59,597 bases of DNA. It comes from an uncultured Opitutia bacterium (GTDB lineage: Bacteria; Verrucomicrobiota; Verrucomicrobiia; Opitutales; Opitutaceae). The position numbers were made by a program, and so were the translations under genes. The notes under the pieces were generated by a model that saw only the letters and a list, made by a program, of their open reading frames with translations, searched no databases and had not been told where the DNA came from. Each line of letters begins with the position of its first letter. Within the stretch, counting starts at the first letter, position 1. Positions 26,642-35,659 of this stretch are shown here, piece after piece. The stretch spans positions 1 to 59,597 of the forward strand of contig CAIQKV010000014.1 of the NCBI GenBank assembly GCA_903872505.1, read 5' to 3'.

Positions 26642-27438
26642 TCGATCCGCGACGTTTTCTGGTAGATCCAGCCGTACCCGGCGCCGGCGACGGCCGCCAA
26701 CGCGACGTAGGTGGGGCCGCCCGCCGCGTGCGCGAGGCCGAACAGCCCGGCGGCCATGCCCAGCGCCAGCCAGCGCCCGCCCGCCACGCGCTGCCACGCC
26801 TGCGCGAGCTGCTTTTGGACGAAGCCGCGGAAGATCGCCTCCTCCGCCATGCAGGTGAAACCGAGGTTTACGCCCAGCCAGAGCCAGGTTTCCGCCGGGA
26901 GTTTCGGGGCGAACCGCACGTAACCGGCCGCGACCGAGAGCATCAGGATCAGCGCCAGCAGGCCCGCCGACCGCGGGGCGGCGACCGCCAGCATCGCCCG
27001 CCACTCCGCGCTGCGGCTGATCCGCGCGTGGCACCAGCCCAGCACGAAGAGGCCGACAAGCACCTTGTCGAAATTGAGGTAAAGCGTGAACGGGATCGCG
27101 TCCGCCGTGAACCGGACGGCATCGATCACGCGCGGGTTGTTGAACCCCGGCAGCCGGTGCAGCATCAGCCCCGCGGCGAGGGCAACGAGGGCGACCCCGG
27201 CGGCCAGCTTTTGCCAGCCCGCGGCCGACGGGCGCGAAAACCCATACGCCGCCGCCGCGACGGCGGCGATCGAGACCAGCCCCACCGGCCGCACGATGCC
27301 GAAAAACAGCGCAGCCGCCAGCGCCGCACCCAGGAACAGCAGCCAGAGGTTCCGGCGCAGCGCCGGCGCCCGGTCGTCGCCGCCGAGCCAGAGCGACCCA
27401 ACCGCCAGCGCGAGCAAGGTGAACGTGGAAATCACCAT
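26566..27438 (-). CDS. CPBP-family intramembrane glutamic protease
   Basis: A 290-residue protein with about 8 hydrophobic segments. The CPBP (Abi/CAAX) active-site signature is present: EEAIFRGFVQK near residues 194-204, FGLAHAAGG for motif 2, and the last motif in the ILTHFALNTV region. These proteins cleave within membranes or protect bacteriocin producers. The start at 27438 puts the first helix at the N-terminus. Its final 76 bp are duplicated downstream around a one-gene insertion. Confidence 0.85.
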   Translation of the reverse strand: MVISTFTLLALAVGSLWLGGDDRAPALRRNLWLLFLGAALAAALFFGIVRPVGLVSIAAVAAAAYGFSRPSAAGWQKLAAGVALVALAAGLMLHRLPGFNNPRVIDAVRFTADAIPFTLYLNFDKVLVGLFVLGWCHARISRSAEWRAMLAVAAPRSAGLLALILMLSVAAGYVRFAPKLPAETWLWLGVNLGFTCMAEEAIFRGFVQKQLAQAWQRVAGGRWLALGMAAGLFGLAHAAGGPTYVALAAVAGAGYGWIYQKTSRIEASILTHFALNTVHFLCFTYPALQR

Positions 27439-27498
27439 TCCAGCCTAGATGCGCCGGCGACCGATTTGCACCTCCCGTTTGCGGGATGGCGCGGCGCG

Positions 27499-28074
27499 TC
27501 AGCTGGCGAGGGTTTTCTCGATCCGCCGGTCCGGGATCAGCCAGATGACCGCAACCGCCGCGTAGAGCGCGATGCCGAGCCAGGTGCTGGCAAACGCCAG
27601 GCCGATGCCGGCCGCGTAGATCACGACGGAGATCCGCCCCTTGGTATCGGCGCCGATGGCGCGGGCCAGGGTCGAGTCGGGCCCGTGGCCGGCCAGCAGG
27701 ACGCGGGTGAGGATGAAATAGGCGATTGCCGCCATGATCAGCACGCCGCCGTAAACCGCGACCGCCAGGGTGGCGAAATGGGTTTCCCCCAGCCAGTGCG
27801 TGACGAACGGGAAAAGCGAGAGCCAGAAGAGCAGGTGCAGGTTCGCCCACAGGACGGCGCCGTTGACGTGCTTCACCGCCTGGAAAAGGTGATGGTGGTT
27901 GCTCCAGTAGATGCCGACGTAGACGAAGCTCAGCACGTAGCTCAGGAAAACCGGCAGGACCGGCAGCAGCGCCGCCAGTTCCGCCCCGTGCGGCACCTTC
28001 ATCTCGAGCACCATGATGGTGATGATGATGGCGAGCACGCCGTCGCTGAACGCCTCGAGTCGACCTTTGTGCAT
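27499..28074 (-). CDS. TMEM175-like potassium channel (DUF1211)
   Basis: A 191-residue membrane protein with six hydrophobic segments. The N-terminal signature RLEAFSDGVLAIIITIMVLE is the DUF1211/TMEM175 FSD motif, where the lined-up F-S-D forms part of the ion path in bacterial TMEM175 potassium channels; HHHLFQ follows the third helix. The start at 28074 (MHKGRLEA) fits the family; the ATG at 28128 would add 18 residues. A role in K+ conductance is inferred from the family. Confidence 0.8.
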   Translation of the reverse strand: MHKGRLEAFSDGVLAIIITIMVLEMKVPHGAELAALLPVLPVFLSYVLSFVYVGIYWSNHHHLFQAVKHVNGAVLWANLHLLFWLSLFPFVTHWLGETHFATLAVAVYGGVLIMAAIAYFILTRVLLAGHGPDSTLARAIGADTKGRISVVIYAAGIGLAFASTWLGIALYAAVAVIWLIPDRRIEKTLAS

Positions 28075-28162
28075 GGGGAAAGTCCGGGAAAGCTGGGCGG
28101 GGATTTTCGCGGTGTCGAACCTAAGCATGACGCCGCGCCCTGCCGGGGCGGGCGTCGCGGCC

Positions 28163-30007
28163 TCAGCGCTTGCGCTGGAGAAGCATCGCGCCGCGCTGCC
28201 GGAAATCCAGCGGATCGCCGCCAAAGGTGGCGGCGACTTCGTAGCGATCCCCCGCCCAGTCGAGGATCTGGCCGCCCTGGTCCGGACGTTCGCCGTAGCG
28301 CTGCACGCCGTACTCGCGCAGATCACGGCTCACGAGTGCGACCCAGTCCGGCGGATGTTTTTTGAGGTCGCGGACGATGGCCGCCTCGCGGTCCCCGCTG
28401 GTGGCGGCGGAAAAGAAGAAAAACGGCGCCACCGGGCTCGGCTGGCGGGCGAGGTAGTTGATCATTTCGCCTTCGGGCAGCACGAGGAGCGTCTGGCCCG
28501 GGCCGGCCGTGGTACGGAGCCAGGTGCTGGCGCCGCCGACAATTTCGCCGATCGGATCCAGCTGCGGCGGCAGCGTGTAGAACCGGTCCCGGCCCTCCCC
28601 GATGGGATGGGTCTTCAGACGCAGCCACTGCCGGGACTGGCCGGCCAGCAGCACGACGCCCGGCACGAGCAGGCCGAGGCAACCCGCCACCGCCACCGTC
28701 CGGCCCCACCGGCCGACGCCGAGCCGCGCCGGCAGTTCGCCGATCAGCACGGCGGGCACGAGCAGCGCCGCGAGCGCCGCCTGGTAAAAGCCGAACTGGT
28801 AGATCCGGCCGTTCAGCAGCATCCGCCCCAGCAGCGCAGACGCGAGCACCGCGAGCAACAGGCGCAGGACCGGCACGGACGGGTTCGACCCCGGCGCCGG
28901 TTTGCCAACCAGGTTCGCGACGCAAAGGAAGACGTAAACCAGCGCGAGCCCGAGCAGGCAGCGTCCGCTCTCCGGCCACGGAATCCTCGTCCAAGCCAGC
29001 AGCGCCGTTCCGGCGACCACCACGGCCGGCAGAAAATAACGCCGCCAGCCGTGCCCCGACCGGTCGGCCAGCCTCGCGGTAAAGCCGATCAACGCGATGA
29101 TGAGCAACGCCAGCAACGAGGCGCCGGCGTGCTCGCGCAGGTGCGGCCAGGGTAGGTCAAAACCAAGAAAACCCGTCTGCACCGGGTCGCCGATGAAACG
29201 CGTCGAGGTGGCCGCGTTCAGCCACGCGCGACAGGCGAACTGCCACGCCTGGGCCCACGGCACCTGCGTCGAAAAATAGACCGCGAATCCCGCGGTCGGC
29301 AGCACCGCGCCGGCGACCCAGGCCCCCAGGGCGGCGGGCCGCAGCGGCCGGCGCTGCCAGCGTTGCACGGCGAACGCCGCCAGCGTGACCCCGCCCGCGG
29401 CCAGCATGATCTCCGGCTTCAGCACCGCGGTGAGGCCGAGCAGCCCGCCGGCAAAAAAACTCCGCCGCGGCGTCGCCTGCTCCACCCACCCCGGGAGCAC
29501 CGCCACCAGCAGCAGGCACACCAGCAGCCCGTGCGTCGCCTCATGGGCGTACGGCGTGGCGTAGTTGTAATTCCCGATGCCGGTGAACTGCGAGAAGGCG
29601 AAGACCGAGATGAAGACCGCCGCCGACACCCACGCCGCGCCCGGTCCCCACGCACGGCGGAACAGCGCGTAGATGGCGGCCAGGATTCCCGCAAAAATGG
29701 CGAGGTTGGCCGCCACCAGCACCATCAGGCCGGGGCCGAAAATCCGGAACAGGCCGGCATTGAAATACTGCGACAGCGGGCCGTAAAAATCGTCGACGTC
29801 GCGGTACAGCACCGCGCCCCCCGCGATCCGCCAGGGCAGGTAAAGCTCGCGGCCAAAGTCGATCAGGGGGTCCGGCCATTTGCGCCACGACGCGGCCAGG
29901 AAAAAAACCGCGAGTCCGGCCAGCAGCGCCCCGCCCAGCCATTCCCAGCCGGATCCCGGCACCTGCCGGGGCGGCGGCCCGGCCTTGTCCGCGTTCGCGT
30001 TCGCCAT
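28163..30007 (-). CDS. GT39-like polytopic membrane glycosyltransferase
   Basis: A 614-residue protein with about 11 transmembrane helices. The early loop carries IDFGRELYLPWRIAGGAVLY then RDVDDFYGPLSQYFN, a pattern of GT39-type enzymes that use lipid-linked sugars, with the Asp and the G-P-L-Y segment. The C-terminal 150 residues form a soluble domain (LRTTAGPGQTLLVLPEGEMI, DWVALVSRDLREYG). It probably modifies envelope glycans or proteins; the acceptor is unknown. The start at 30007 was chosen because the signal-like residues before it include a long Arg-rich stretch. It stands alone on minus. Confidence 0.7.
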   Translation of the reverse strand: MANANADKAGPPPRQVPGSGWEWLGGALLAGLAVFFLAASWRKWPDPLIDFGRELYLPWRIAGGAVLYRDVDDFYGPLSQYFNAGLFRIFGPGLMVLVAANLAIFAGILAAIYALFRRAWGPGAAWVSAAVFISVFAFSQFTGIGNYNYATPYAHEATHGLLVCLLLVAVLPGWVEQATPRRSFFAGGLLGLTAVLKPEIMLAAGGVTLAAFAVQRWQRRPLRPAALGAWVAGAVLPTAGFAVYFSTQVPWAQAWQFACRAWLNAATSTRFIGDPVQTGFLGFDLPWPHLREHAGASLLALLIIALIGFTARLADRSGHGWRRYFLPAVVVAGTALLAWTRIPWPESGRCLLGLALVYVFLCVANLVGKPAPGSNPSVPVLRLLLAVLASALLGRMLLNGRIYQFGFYQAALAALLVPAVLIGELPARLGVGRWGRTVAVAGCLGLLVPGVVLLAGQSRQWLRLKTHPIGEGRDRFYTLPPQLDPIGEIVGGASTWLRTTAGPGQTLLVLPEGEMINYLARQPSPVAPFFFFSAATSGDREAAIVRDLKKHPPDWVALVSRDLREYGVQRYGERPDQGGQILDWAGDRYEVAATFGGDPLDFRQRGAMLLQRKR

Positions 30008-30151
30008 GCCCCTTTCTGGAATCCACCGCGGGGCAGTCAAGGCGCGCCTGCGCGCCGCGCGCACGAGCGGAAAAACCCGCCCTCCAACCCACCCGTGCGT
30101 TCCCGCTCCCCGGGGTTGCCCTTTCCGGCGCATTCGCCTGCATTTCTTCGC

Positions 30152-30937
30152 ATGAGCTCAACCAACCTCCCCTTCGGTGGCTCACCCGTGATTTTCATCG
30201 TTCGGGCGATGCTGGCGGCGGTGTGCGCCGGACTGATGGCGTACCCGGCGCGGGCCGATCAGGATAACCAGTTGGAAATCAATGTGCGCTCCGAGGTGAA
30301 GGACAAACCTGCCGGCAAGCCGCTGCCGGAAGGCGCCGGAAAACATGGCAAAATCTACGCGATCCTGGCCGTGCAACTGATCCCCGAGGAGGAGAAGATG
30401 GTGAAGCCGGTCGAGGCGCGGAAACTTTGGGATCTGGTGTGCCACGAGCTCGACACGCATGGGTTTCGCCCGGTGGTGAAGGGCCAGAGCCCGGACATCC
30501 TGATCACGGTGCAGTATGGGCGGGCATGGTTGCGCAATCCCTACTTCGGCAATGAACAAGCGCATGAAACGGGGATTGCGGGGCCGCCCGTACGGAACCT
30601 CACCCCGGCGACAACCTCATCGCCGCGGCAGACGGTGGCCGGCTTTGAACAGAAGGCGCAGAAAGCGCAGTTCGAGAAACTCTGCATCAAGCTCACCGCT
30701 TGGGAAAATCTCTCCGATCCAAAGGCGAGGGCCAGGCAATTGTGGAACACGACCATGATCGTCGATGATCCCGACCATCGGGATCTCAACACCATTGCGG
30801 CGGAGATGCTGGCGGCAGGGGCGCCCTATTTTGACCGGGAAATCAAGGAAGAGGAAGTCGATGTCTACAAGCCGCTCCCGGAAGGCCACGTCAACGTCGG
30901 CACGCCCCAGGTGGTCGATGGGCCCAAGGTCAAATAA
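30152..30937 (+). CDS. Exported paralogue of family A, member 1
   Basis: A 261-residue protein with a signal peptide (IFIVRAMLAAVCAGLMAYPA, cleaved near ARA-DQ). It shares blocks with the two family members at 30957 and 34848: VKPVEARKLWD, ILITVQYGRAWLRNPYFG, and DDPDHRDLNTIAAEMLAAGA, APYFD, PEGHVNVGTPQVV. This first member is the most divergent (extra TPATTSSPRQTVAGFEQ). No known family was recognised. The conserved YGR and YFD motifs suggest a common fold, perhaps periplasmic or outer membrane-linked. It is first in a three-gene plus-strand cluster with 19 bp to the next gene. Confidence 0.7.
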   Translation: MSSTNLPFGGSPVIFIVRAMLAAVCAGLMAYPARADQDNQLEINVRSEVKDKPAGKPLPEGAGKHGKIYAILAVQLIPEEEKMVKPVEARKLWDLVCHELDTHGFRPVVKGQSPDILITVQYGRAWLRNPYFGNEQAHETGIAGPPVRNLTPATTSSPRQTVAGFEQKAQKAQFEKLCIKLTAWENLSDPKARARQLWNTTMIVDDPDHRDLNTIAAEMLAAGAPYFDREIKEEEVDVYKPLPEGHVNVGTPQVVDGPKVK

Positions 30938-30956
30938 TCTCCAAATTCATTCCCCA

Positions 30957-31736
30957 ATGAAAATCCGACCCCTTGTCATTCTGGCGGCCGCGATGCTCGC
31001 CACTCTCCCCGCCCGGGCGCAAAGCGAAGTCGGGATGGACATCAACGTGCGGGCCGGGGTCGACAACGCCGAGCAGGTCCGGCGCGACCAGGACCCAGCC
31101 TACGCCAAGGACCCGGCGCAGCGCCTGCGGGTCTACTTTCTTGCCCGCGTGCAGGAGGAAAAAACCGAGGAGCGGCTCGTCAAGCCGGTCGATGCGGTCG
31201 CGATCGCGAAAGAATTGACCAGCCAACTCGCGGCCCGGGGCTTCCGCCCCGTGCAGCCGGGTCAGAAACCCGAGATGGTCATCACGGTGAAATACGGGCG
31301 CGGATTTGTTCCCAACCCGTATCTCGACTCAAACAATATCCTTTTCGGCGACCTCCAGAAGCAGCACACGAACCTGTCGAACAGCGACCCGGTCGCTCCC
31401 TGGCAGATGCACGACAGTTATGTCGGGCTGGAGGAAAAGCGGCAGCGGTCCCGCTACGAGAAACTCATCATCCAGGTCCGGGCCTGGAAATATCCCCCAC
31501 CCCCGGATCCGAAGCAGAAGACCGAGTTGCTGTGGATGACGACGATGTACGTCGACGACCCCCAGCACCGCGACCTCAACACGATCGCCGCCAAGATGCT
31601 TGCGACCGGGGCGCCGTATTTCGACCAGCACATCGCCGTGGAACACGAGGTCACGATCAACACCGCCCTGCCCGAGGGCCGCGTGAAGGTCGGCTCGCCC
31701 GAGGTGGTGCCGCCGGCCGCGCCGACCGCAAAGTAG
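30957..31736 (+). CDS. Exported paralogue of family A, member 2
   Basis: A 259-residue protein with a signal peptide (MKIRPLVILAAAMLATLPAR). It shares with member 3 the segments RRDQDPAYA, VKPVDAVAIAKEL, ITVKYGRGFVPNPY, EKLIIQVRAWKY, PDPKQK, WMTTMYVDDPQHRDLN, and INTALPEGRVKVGSPEVV. These blocks look like DUF-type beta-rich exported domains; no catalytic motif is obvious. It starts 19 bp after member 1 and is followed by the family B lipoprotein at 31782, an A-then-B pair. Confidence 0.7.
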   Translation: MKIRPLVILAAAMLATLPARAQSEVGMDINVRAGVDNAEQVRRDQDPAYAKDPAQRLRVYFLARVQEEKTEERLVKPVDAVAIAKELTSQLAARGFRPVQPGQKPEMVITVKYGRGFVPNPYLDSNNILFGDLQKQHTNLSNSDPVAPWQMHDSYVGLEEKRQRSRYEKLIIQVRAWKYPPPPDPKQKTELLWMTTMYVDDPQHRDLNTIAAKMLATGAPYFDQHIAVEHEVTINTALPEGRVKVGSPEVVPPAAPTAK

Positions 31737-31781
31737 GTCGACTTCCGGCAATTCCGCAGCTATCCTTTGTCTCCAACCAAA

Positions 31782-32303
31782 ATGAAGACCATCTTCCCTG
31801 TCTTCGCGGTCGCCATCGGGCTCACGATGCTCGTGACCGGATGTGAAACCGACGGTCTGGCCGCCCGGAAACAGGAAAAGTCCGCCGTCTATGCCACGCT
31901 GAAGCCGTGGCAAAAGAACTACATCGACAAGAGCGTCATCGCGCTCGGGTTCACGCCCGACATGGTCTACATCGCGGTCGGCCATCCGACCAAGGTGGAA
32001 CCCGTGGTGAATCCCGACGGCACCAAGGCCGAGTTGTGGACGTACAAGAACTACTTTCCCACCGTCGAGGCCAACGCCCTCAAGTACACCTATACCACCG
32101 AGTCGGTCTACCAGCCGTCCCGATTCCAGAGCAACGGCGCCGGCGGCCGGCAGCCCCTCGGAACCTCCCGCAACGGCGGGCCGAGCATCAGCACCACCGG
32201 CCCACCGCAAGGCACCATGGATCTGGCCGACCTGCCCTCGTTCACCCTCTGGGTCACATTCAAGGACGGGAAAGTAGTCAAGATGAAGCTCGACCCGAAT
32301 TGA
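31782..32303 (+). CDS. BamE-like lipoprotein, family B member 1
   Basis: A 173-residue lipoprotein: the signal peptide ends in the lipobox LVTGC (C21 in mature numbering of the precursor), so it is likely anchored by lipidation. A middle segment GFTPDMVYIAVGHPTKV then GTKAELWTYKNYFP is reminiscent of the SmpA/OmlA (BamE) fold, which has a GxTxxxVxxxxGxP core. The C-terminal part is Ser/Gly-rich. It pairs with family A member 2 (45 bp upstream). A second copy is at 34167. Outer-membrane assembly or envelope function is inference only. Confidence 0.7.
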   Translation: MKTIFPVFAVAIGLTMLVTGCETDGLAARKQEKSAVYATLKPWQKNYIDKSVIALGFTPDMVYIAVGHPTKVEPVVNPDGTKAELWTYKNYFPTVEANALKYTYTTESVYQPSRFQSNGAGGRQPLGTSRNGGPSISTTGPPQGTMDLADLPSFTLWVTFKDGKVVKMKLDPN

Positions 32304-32443
32304 GACCCGGCGTCAGGGAACCCGGCCGCGATCGCTGCCGGTGGCACCCCGGCAGCGAACCGCCGGGCAGCGGGCGGCGACGTTGACGCGCGGCCGGCTC
32401 CGTTCATAACCGGCGCCCGAACCCGCCGCCCCACGGACCCGCC

Positions 32444-33742
32444 ATGAGCCCGCCCACCCCTGAAAACCCGCCGGCGCCGAACTCCGCGCGGCGCGTGCTG
32501 CTGGCGAGCCTCGCAGGCACCACGATCGAGTTCTTCGACTTCTACATCTTTGCGACGGCGGCGGTGCTGGTTTTTCCCACGCAGTTTTTCCCCGCCTCGG
32601 ATCCGGCGGCGGCCGTGCTGCAATCCCTGGCGACCTTCGCCCTCGCCTTCTTCGCGCGGCCCGTGGGCTCGCTGGTTTTTGGGCATTTCGGCGACCGCAT
32701 CGGCCGAAAAGCCACGCTCGTCGCCGCGCTGCTGACGATGGGCGTGTCCACCGTGGCGATCGGGCTTCTCCCGACCTACGCCGCGATCGGCGTGCTGGCG
32801 CCGGTGCTGCTCGCCTGCTGCCGGCTCGGGCAGGGCCTCGGGCTCGGCGGCGAATGGGGCGGCGCGGTGCTGCTGGCGACCGAGAACGCCCCACCCGGCC
32901 GGCGCGCGTGGTACGGCATGTTCCCGCAACTCGGCGCCCCGCTGGGCTTTCTCACCTCGGGCGGTATCTTTCTGCTGCTGTCGGCCACCCTGACCGACGC
33001 GCAGTTCCTGGGCTTCGGGTGGCGGATTCCCTTTCTGGCGAGCAGCGTGCTGGTGCTCGTCGGGCTGTATGTGCGGCTGAAGCTCACGGAGACGCCGGTG
33101 TTCGCGCACGCCATGAACCGGCGGGTGGCAGTGCCGTTCCTCGAGGTGTGCCGGCACCACGCGGTCGCGCTCGTGCTCGGGACGTTGATCGCGCTGGCGA
33201 CCTTCGTGCTGTTCTACCTCCTGACCGTGTTCTGCCTGAGCTGGGGCACTTCCCACCTGGGCTACAGCCGCGGGCAGTTCCTCGTCATCCAGCTGATCGG
33301 TGTCGGTTTCTTCGCGCTGATGATCCCGTGCTCCGCAGTGCTGGCGGACCGCCACGGCCGGCGCCGCGTGCTGATGCTGATCACGGCGGGCATCGTCGCG
33401 TTCGGGCTGGCGTTCGGGCCGCTGTTCAGCGGCGGGCTGGCGGGCGTGGTTCTGACGCTGGTCATCGGGCTGTCGCTGATGGGCCTGACCTACGGGCCGC
33501 TGGGCACGCTGCTCTCCGAGCTGTTTCCGGTCGCGGTGCGCTACACGGGGGCATCGGTGAGCTTCAACCTTGCCGGCATTTTCGGCGCCTCGCTCGCGCC
33601 CTATGTCGCCACGTGGCTGGCCATCCACCACGGCCTGCGGGCGGTCGGCTGGTATCTGAGCGCCGCCGCCCTGCTGACGCTGCTCGCGCTCGCGCTGAGC
33701 CGCGAAACCCGCGACACAGATTACGCAGAATTGGCCAACTGA
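32444..33742 (+). CDS. MFS transporter, metabolite:H+ symporter (MHS) type
   Basis: A 432-residue inner-membrane transporter with 12 helices. The N-terminus TTIEFFDFYIFATAA is the hallmark of the MHS family (proline/betaine, citrate and alpha-ketoglutarate permeases). The loop 2-3 motif GHFGDRIGRKATL is the MFS DRxGRR. GEWGGAVLLATENAP is the MHS-specific helix-4/5 region. It probably imports an organic acid or osmolyte with protons. The substrate is not determined. It interrupts the two family A/B clusters. Confidence 0.88.
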   Translation: MSPPTPENPPAPNSARRVLLASLAGTTIEFFDFYIFATAAVLVFPTQFFPASDPAAAVLQSLATFALAFFARPVGSLVFGHFGDRIGRKATLVAALLTMGVSTVAIGLLPTYAAIGVLAPVLLACCRLGQGLGLGGEWGGAVLLATENAPPGRRAWYGMFPQLGAPLGFLTSGGIFLLLSATLTDAQFLGFGWRIPFLASSVLVLVGLYVRLKLTETPVFAHAMNRRVAVPFLEVCRHHAVALVLGTLIALATFVLFYLLTVFCLSWGTSHLGYSRGQFLVIQLIGVGFFALMIPCSAVLADRHGRRRVLMLITAGIVAFGLAFGPLFSGGLAGVVLTLVIGLSLMGLTYGPLGTLLSELFPVAVRYTGASVSFNLAGIFGASLAPYVATWLAIHHGLRAVGWYLSAAALLTLLALALSRETRDTDYAELAN

Positions 33743-33757
33743 ACAGTCGCCCATCCC

Positions 33758-34069
33758 ATGATCCACTACCACGTGTGGTTTTCCCTGAAGCCCGAGGTGA
33801 GCGAGGAGGCCGGCCTCGCGCTGGCGCGGGCGTTCGTCGCCGAACTGAAGGCCAAGGGTGGCGTGGCGCGCGCCCTGGTCTTGAAGAACACCGGCGAGGC
33901 GCCGAAGAGCCGGTTGCCGAAGTACCATGCGCTGTTCGAGTTCAAGGATGACGCCCAGATGGACGCGACCTTCGCCGCCAAGCGCGCCGAGGGCATCCAC
34001 GGCGGCCCGCACGGCCAGCTCATCGCGGCAGTCTCGGAGTTCAAGGTAGAGGTCTTCCGCGAGGTCTGA
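33758..34069 (+). CDS. Dabb-like (stress-responsive A/B barrel) protein
   Basis: A 103-residue ferredoxin-like alpha/beta protein: MIHYHVWFSLKPEVSEE opens the first strand; YHALFEFKDDAQMDATFAA is the second unit, and the C-terminus QLIAAVSEFKVEVFREV closes the barrel. Family members dimerise and some are stress-induced or bind small ligands. It starts 15 bp after the MFS gene, so it is likely cotranscribed with it. Confidence 0.75.
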   Translation: MIHYHVWFSLKPEVSEEAGLALARAFVAELKAKGGVARALVLKNTGEAPKSRLPKYHALFEFKDDAQMDATFAAKRAEGIHGGPHGQLIAAVSEFKVEVFREV

Positions 34070-34166
34070 AACTTGCCGCAGGACCTCTGCGCTTGTGCGG
34101 GCGCAAAATTACCCCAATATCGCCCGCGGCCTCACCTGATAGCGGTATCCTGAACCTCCCGCCCGC

Positions 34167-34697
34167 ATGAAACCTCATGTCATCCCAACGGCCGCGGCAC
34201 TACTGCTCACCCTGCTGGTTGCCGGTTGTGAATCCGATGGCGGCATTGCCGCCCGCACCAAAGAAAAATCCGCAGTCTTCGCGACGCTGAAGCAGTGGGA
34301 GAAAAACTACATTGCCAAGGGTATCCCCGCGGTCGGGTTCACGCCCGACATGGTCTACATCGCAATGGGCCATCCCAGCCTGATCGAGCCCATGACTGAC
34401 CCTGATGGCAAGAAAGGCGAACTGTGGACCTACAAGAGTTACTACCCCAACCTCAGTGCGAGTGAGGTTCAGACCGCGAAATTCTCCAAGGAATCAGCCT
34501 ACCAACCGCAACCGGCCTTCACCTACAAGGTCGGCGCCAAGGTGTACCCGATCGGTCAGGGTCCCGGACAAACCATCGGCCAAACCGGCGGCCCGCAGGG
34601 CGGCTCGATGGAGCCCGCCGACCTGCCGTCATACACGTTCCACGTCCTGTTTACGGAAGGAAAAGTCAACAAAATCGCGGCGGAGCAGAATCCCTGA
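34167..34697 (+). CDS. BamE-like lipoprotein, family B member 2
   Basis: A 176-residue lipoprotein with lipobox LVAGC after MKPHVIPTAAALLLTL. It is homologous to the protein at 31782: KEKSAVFATLKQWEKNYI, then VGFTPDMVYIAMGHPSLIEP, WTYKSYYPNL, and DLPSYTFHVLFTEGKV align throughout. BamE-like folding is inferred. It is followed 150 bp later by family A member 3 (B then A, the reverse of the first pair), which points to separate duplication events. The region 34070-34166 shows no feature. Confidence 0.7.
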   Translation: MKPHVIPTAAALLLTLLVAGCESDGGIAARTKEKSAVFATLKQWEKNYIAKGIPAVGFTPDMVYIAMGHPSLIEPMTDPDGKKGELWTYKSYYPNLSASEVQTAKFSKESAYQPQPAFTYKVGAKVYPIGQGPGQTIGQTGGPQGGSMEPADLPSYTFHVLFTEGKVNKIAAEQNP

Positions 34698-34847
34698 CCA
34701 GGTTACGTCTTCGTCGGACTTGGGCGGGTGGACGATGGTCCGCCGTCGGCGCGAGCGCCCCCAGCCGGCTTCGCTCCGCGGGTTTATCCTTTCACCCGTG
34801 AAGCCCTTCGCATCCGATAGGGTTGCCACCGGAACCGTGCCTGCCCT

Positions 34848-35606
34848 GTGAAATTCGTCCCGTTTCAAATCCTGTTGGTCGTGCTGTTCCTCGCCCCCGT
34901 CGCGCGGGCGGGGTCGGAGGCCAACGGCATGGACATCGCCGTGCGGTCCGGGATCGACACCGACGAGAACGCCCGGCGCAAGCACGACCCCGCCTACGCC
35001 GTGGACACCTCCCGGCACGCCATTGTCTTTCACCTCGCCGCCGTCTCGCCGCACCCGTCGGTCCGGCCGCTGGTGAAGCCGGTGGACGCCATCGCGATCG
35101 CGAAGGATCTGAGCCGGCTGCTGGTGACCCTCGGGTTCCGCCCCGCGGGGATGGACGAGAAGCCGGAGATCGTCATCACGGTGGAGTACGGGCGCGGCTG
35201 GCTGCCCAACCCCTACTCCGACGACAACCGCGGCAAGGTGCACAACAACCTGACGGACAGCGATCCGCTGGAAGCGTGGCCGCTGCATGAGATTTTCTTC
35301 TCCCTCGCGTCGGAAATGAAGCGGCAAAACCTGGAGCAGGAAAAACTCATCATCCAGGTCCGGGCGTGGCGCTACACCCCGGACCCGAAGCAGAAGCCGC
35401 AGATGGCGTGGATGACGACGATGTTCGTCGACGACCCCGACAACCGCGACCTCAACGAGATCTACCAGAAGCTGCTCGCGGCCGGCGCGCCGCATTTCGA
35501 CCGGCCGATTGACCGGGAGCGCGAGGTGGTGATCAACACGGCGATGCCCGAGGGCCACGTGCAGGTGGGCACGCCCGAGGTGGTCCCGGACGCCAAGCCC
35601 AAGTAG
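34848..35606 (+). CDS. Exported paralogue of family A, member 3
   Basis: A 252-residue protein using a GTG start; the N-terminus KFVPFQILLVVLFLAPVARA is a signal peptide. It is closest to member 2: HDPAYAVDTSRHA, VKPVDAIAIAKDL, ITVEYGRGWLPNPYSDD, EKLIIQVRAWRY, WMTTMFVDDPDNRDLN, INTAMPEGHVQVGTPEVVP. No family name was recognised. The 34698-34847 leader has a GC-rich stretch without a clear terminator or promoter. Expansion of the family within 5 kb suggests a role that benefits from copy number or variation, for instance surface exposure. Confidence 0.7.
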   Translation: MKFVPFQILLVVLFLAPVARAGSEANGMDIAVRSGIDTDENARRKHDPAYAVDTSRHAIVFHLAAVSPHPSVRPLVKPVDAIAIAKDLSRLLVTLGFRPAGMDEKPEIVITVEYGRGWLPNPYSDDNRGKVHNNLTDSDPLEAWPLHEIFFSLASEMKRQNLEQEKLIIQVRAWRYTPDPKQKPQMAWMTTMFVDDPDNRDLNEIYQKLLAAGAPHFDRPIDREREVVINTAMPEGHVQVGTPEVVPDAKPK

Positions 35607-35659
35607 GAATCCAGGGCGCCGCGCTCGACGCACCGGAGGTTTTTCGCTGTGGTTTCACC

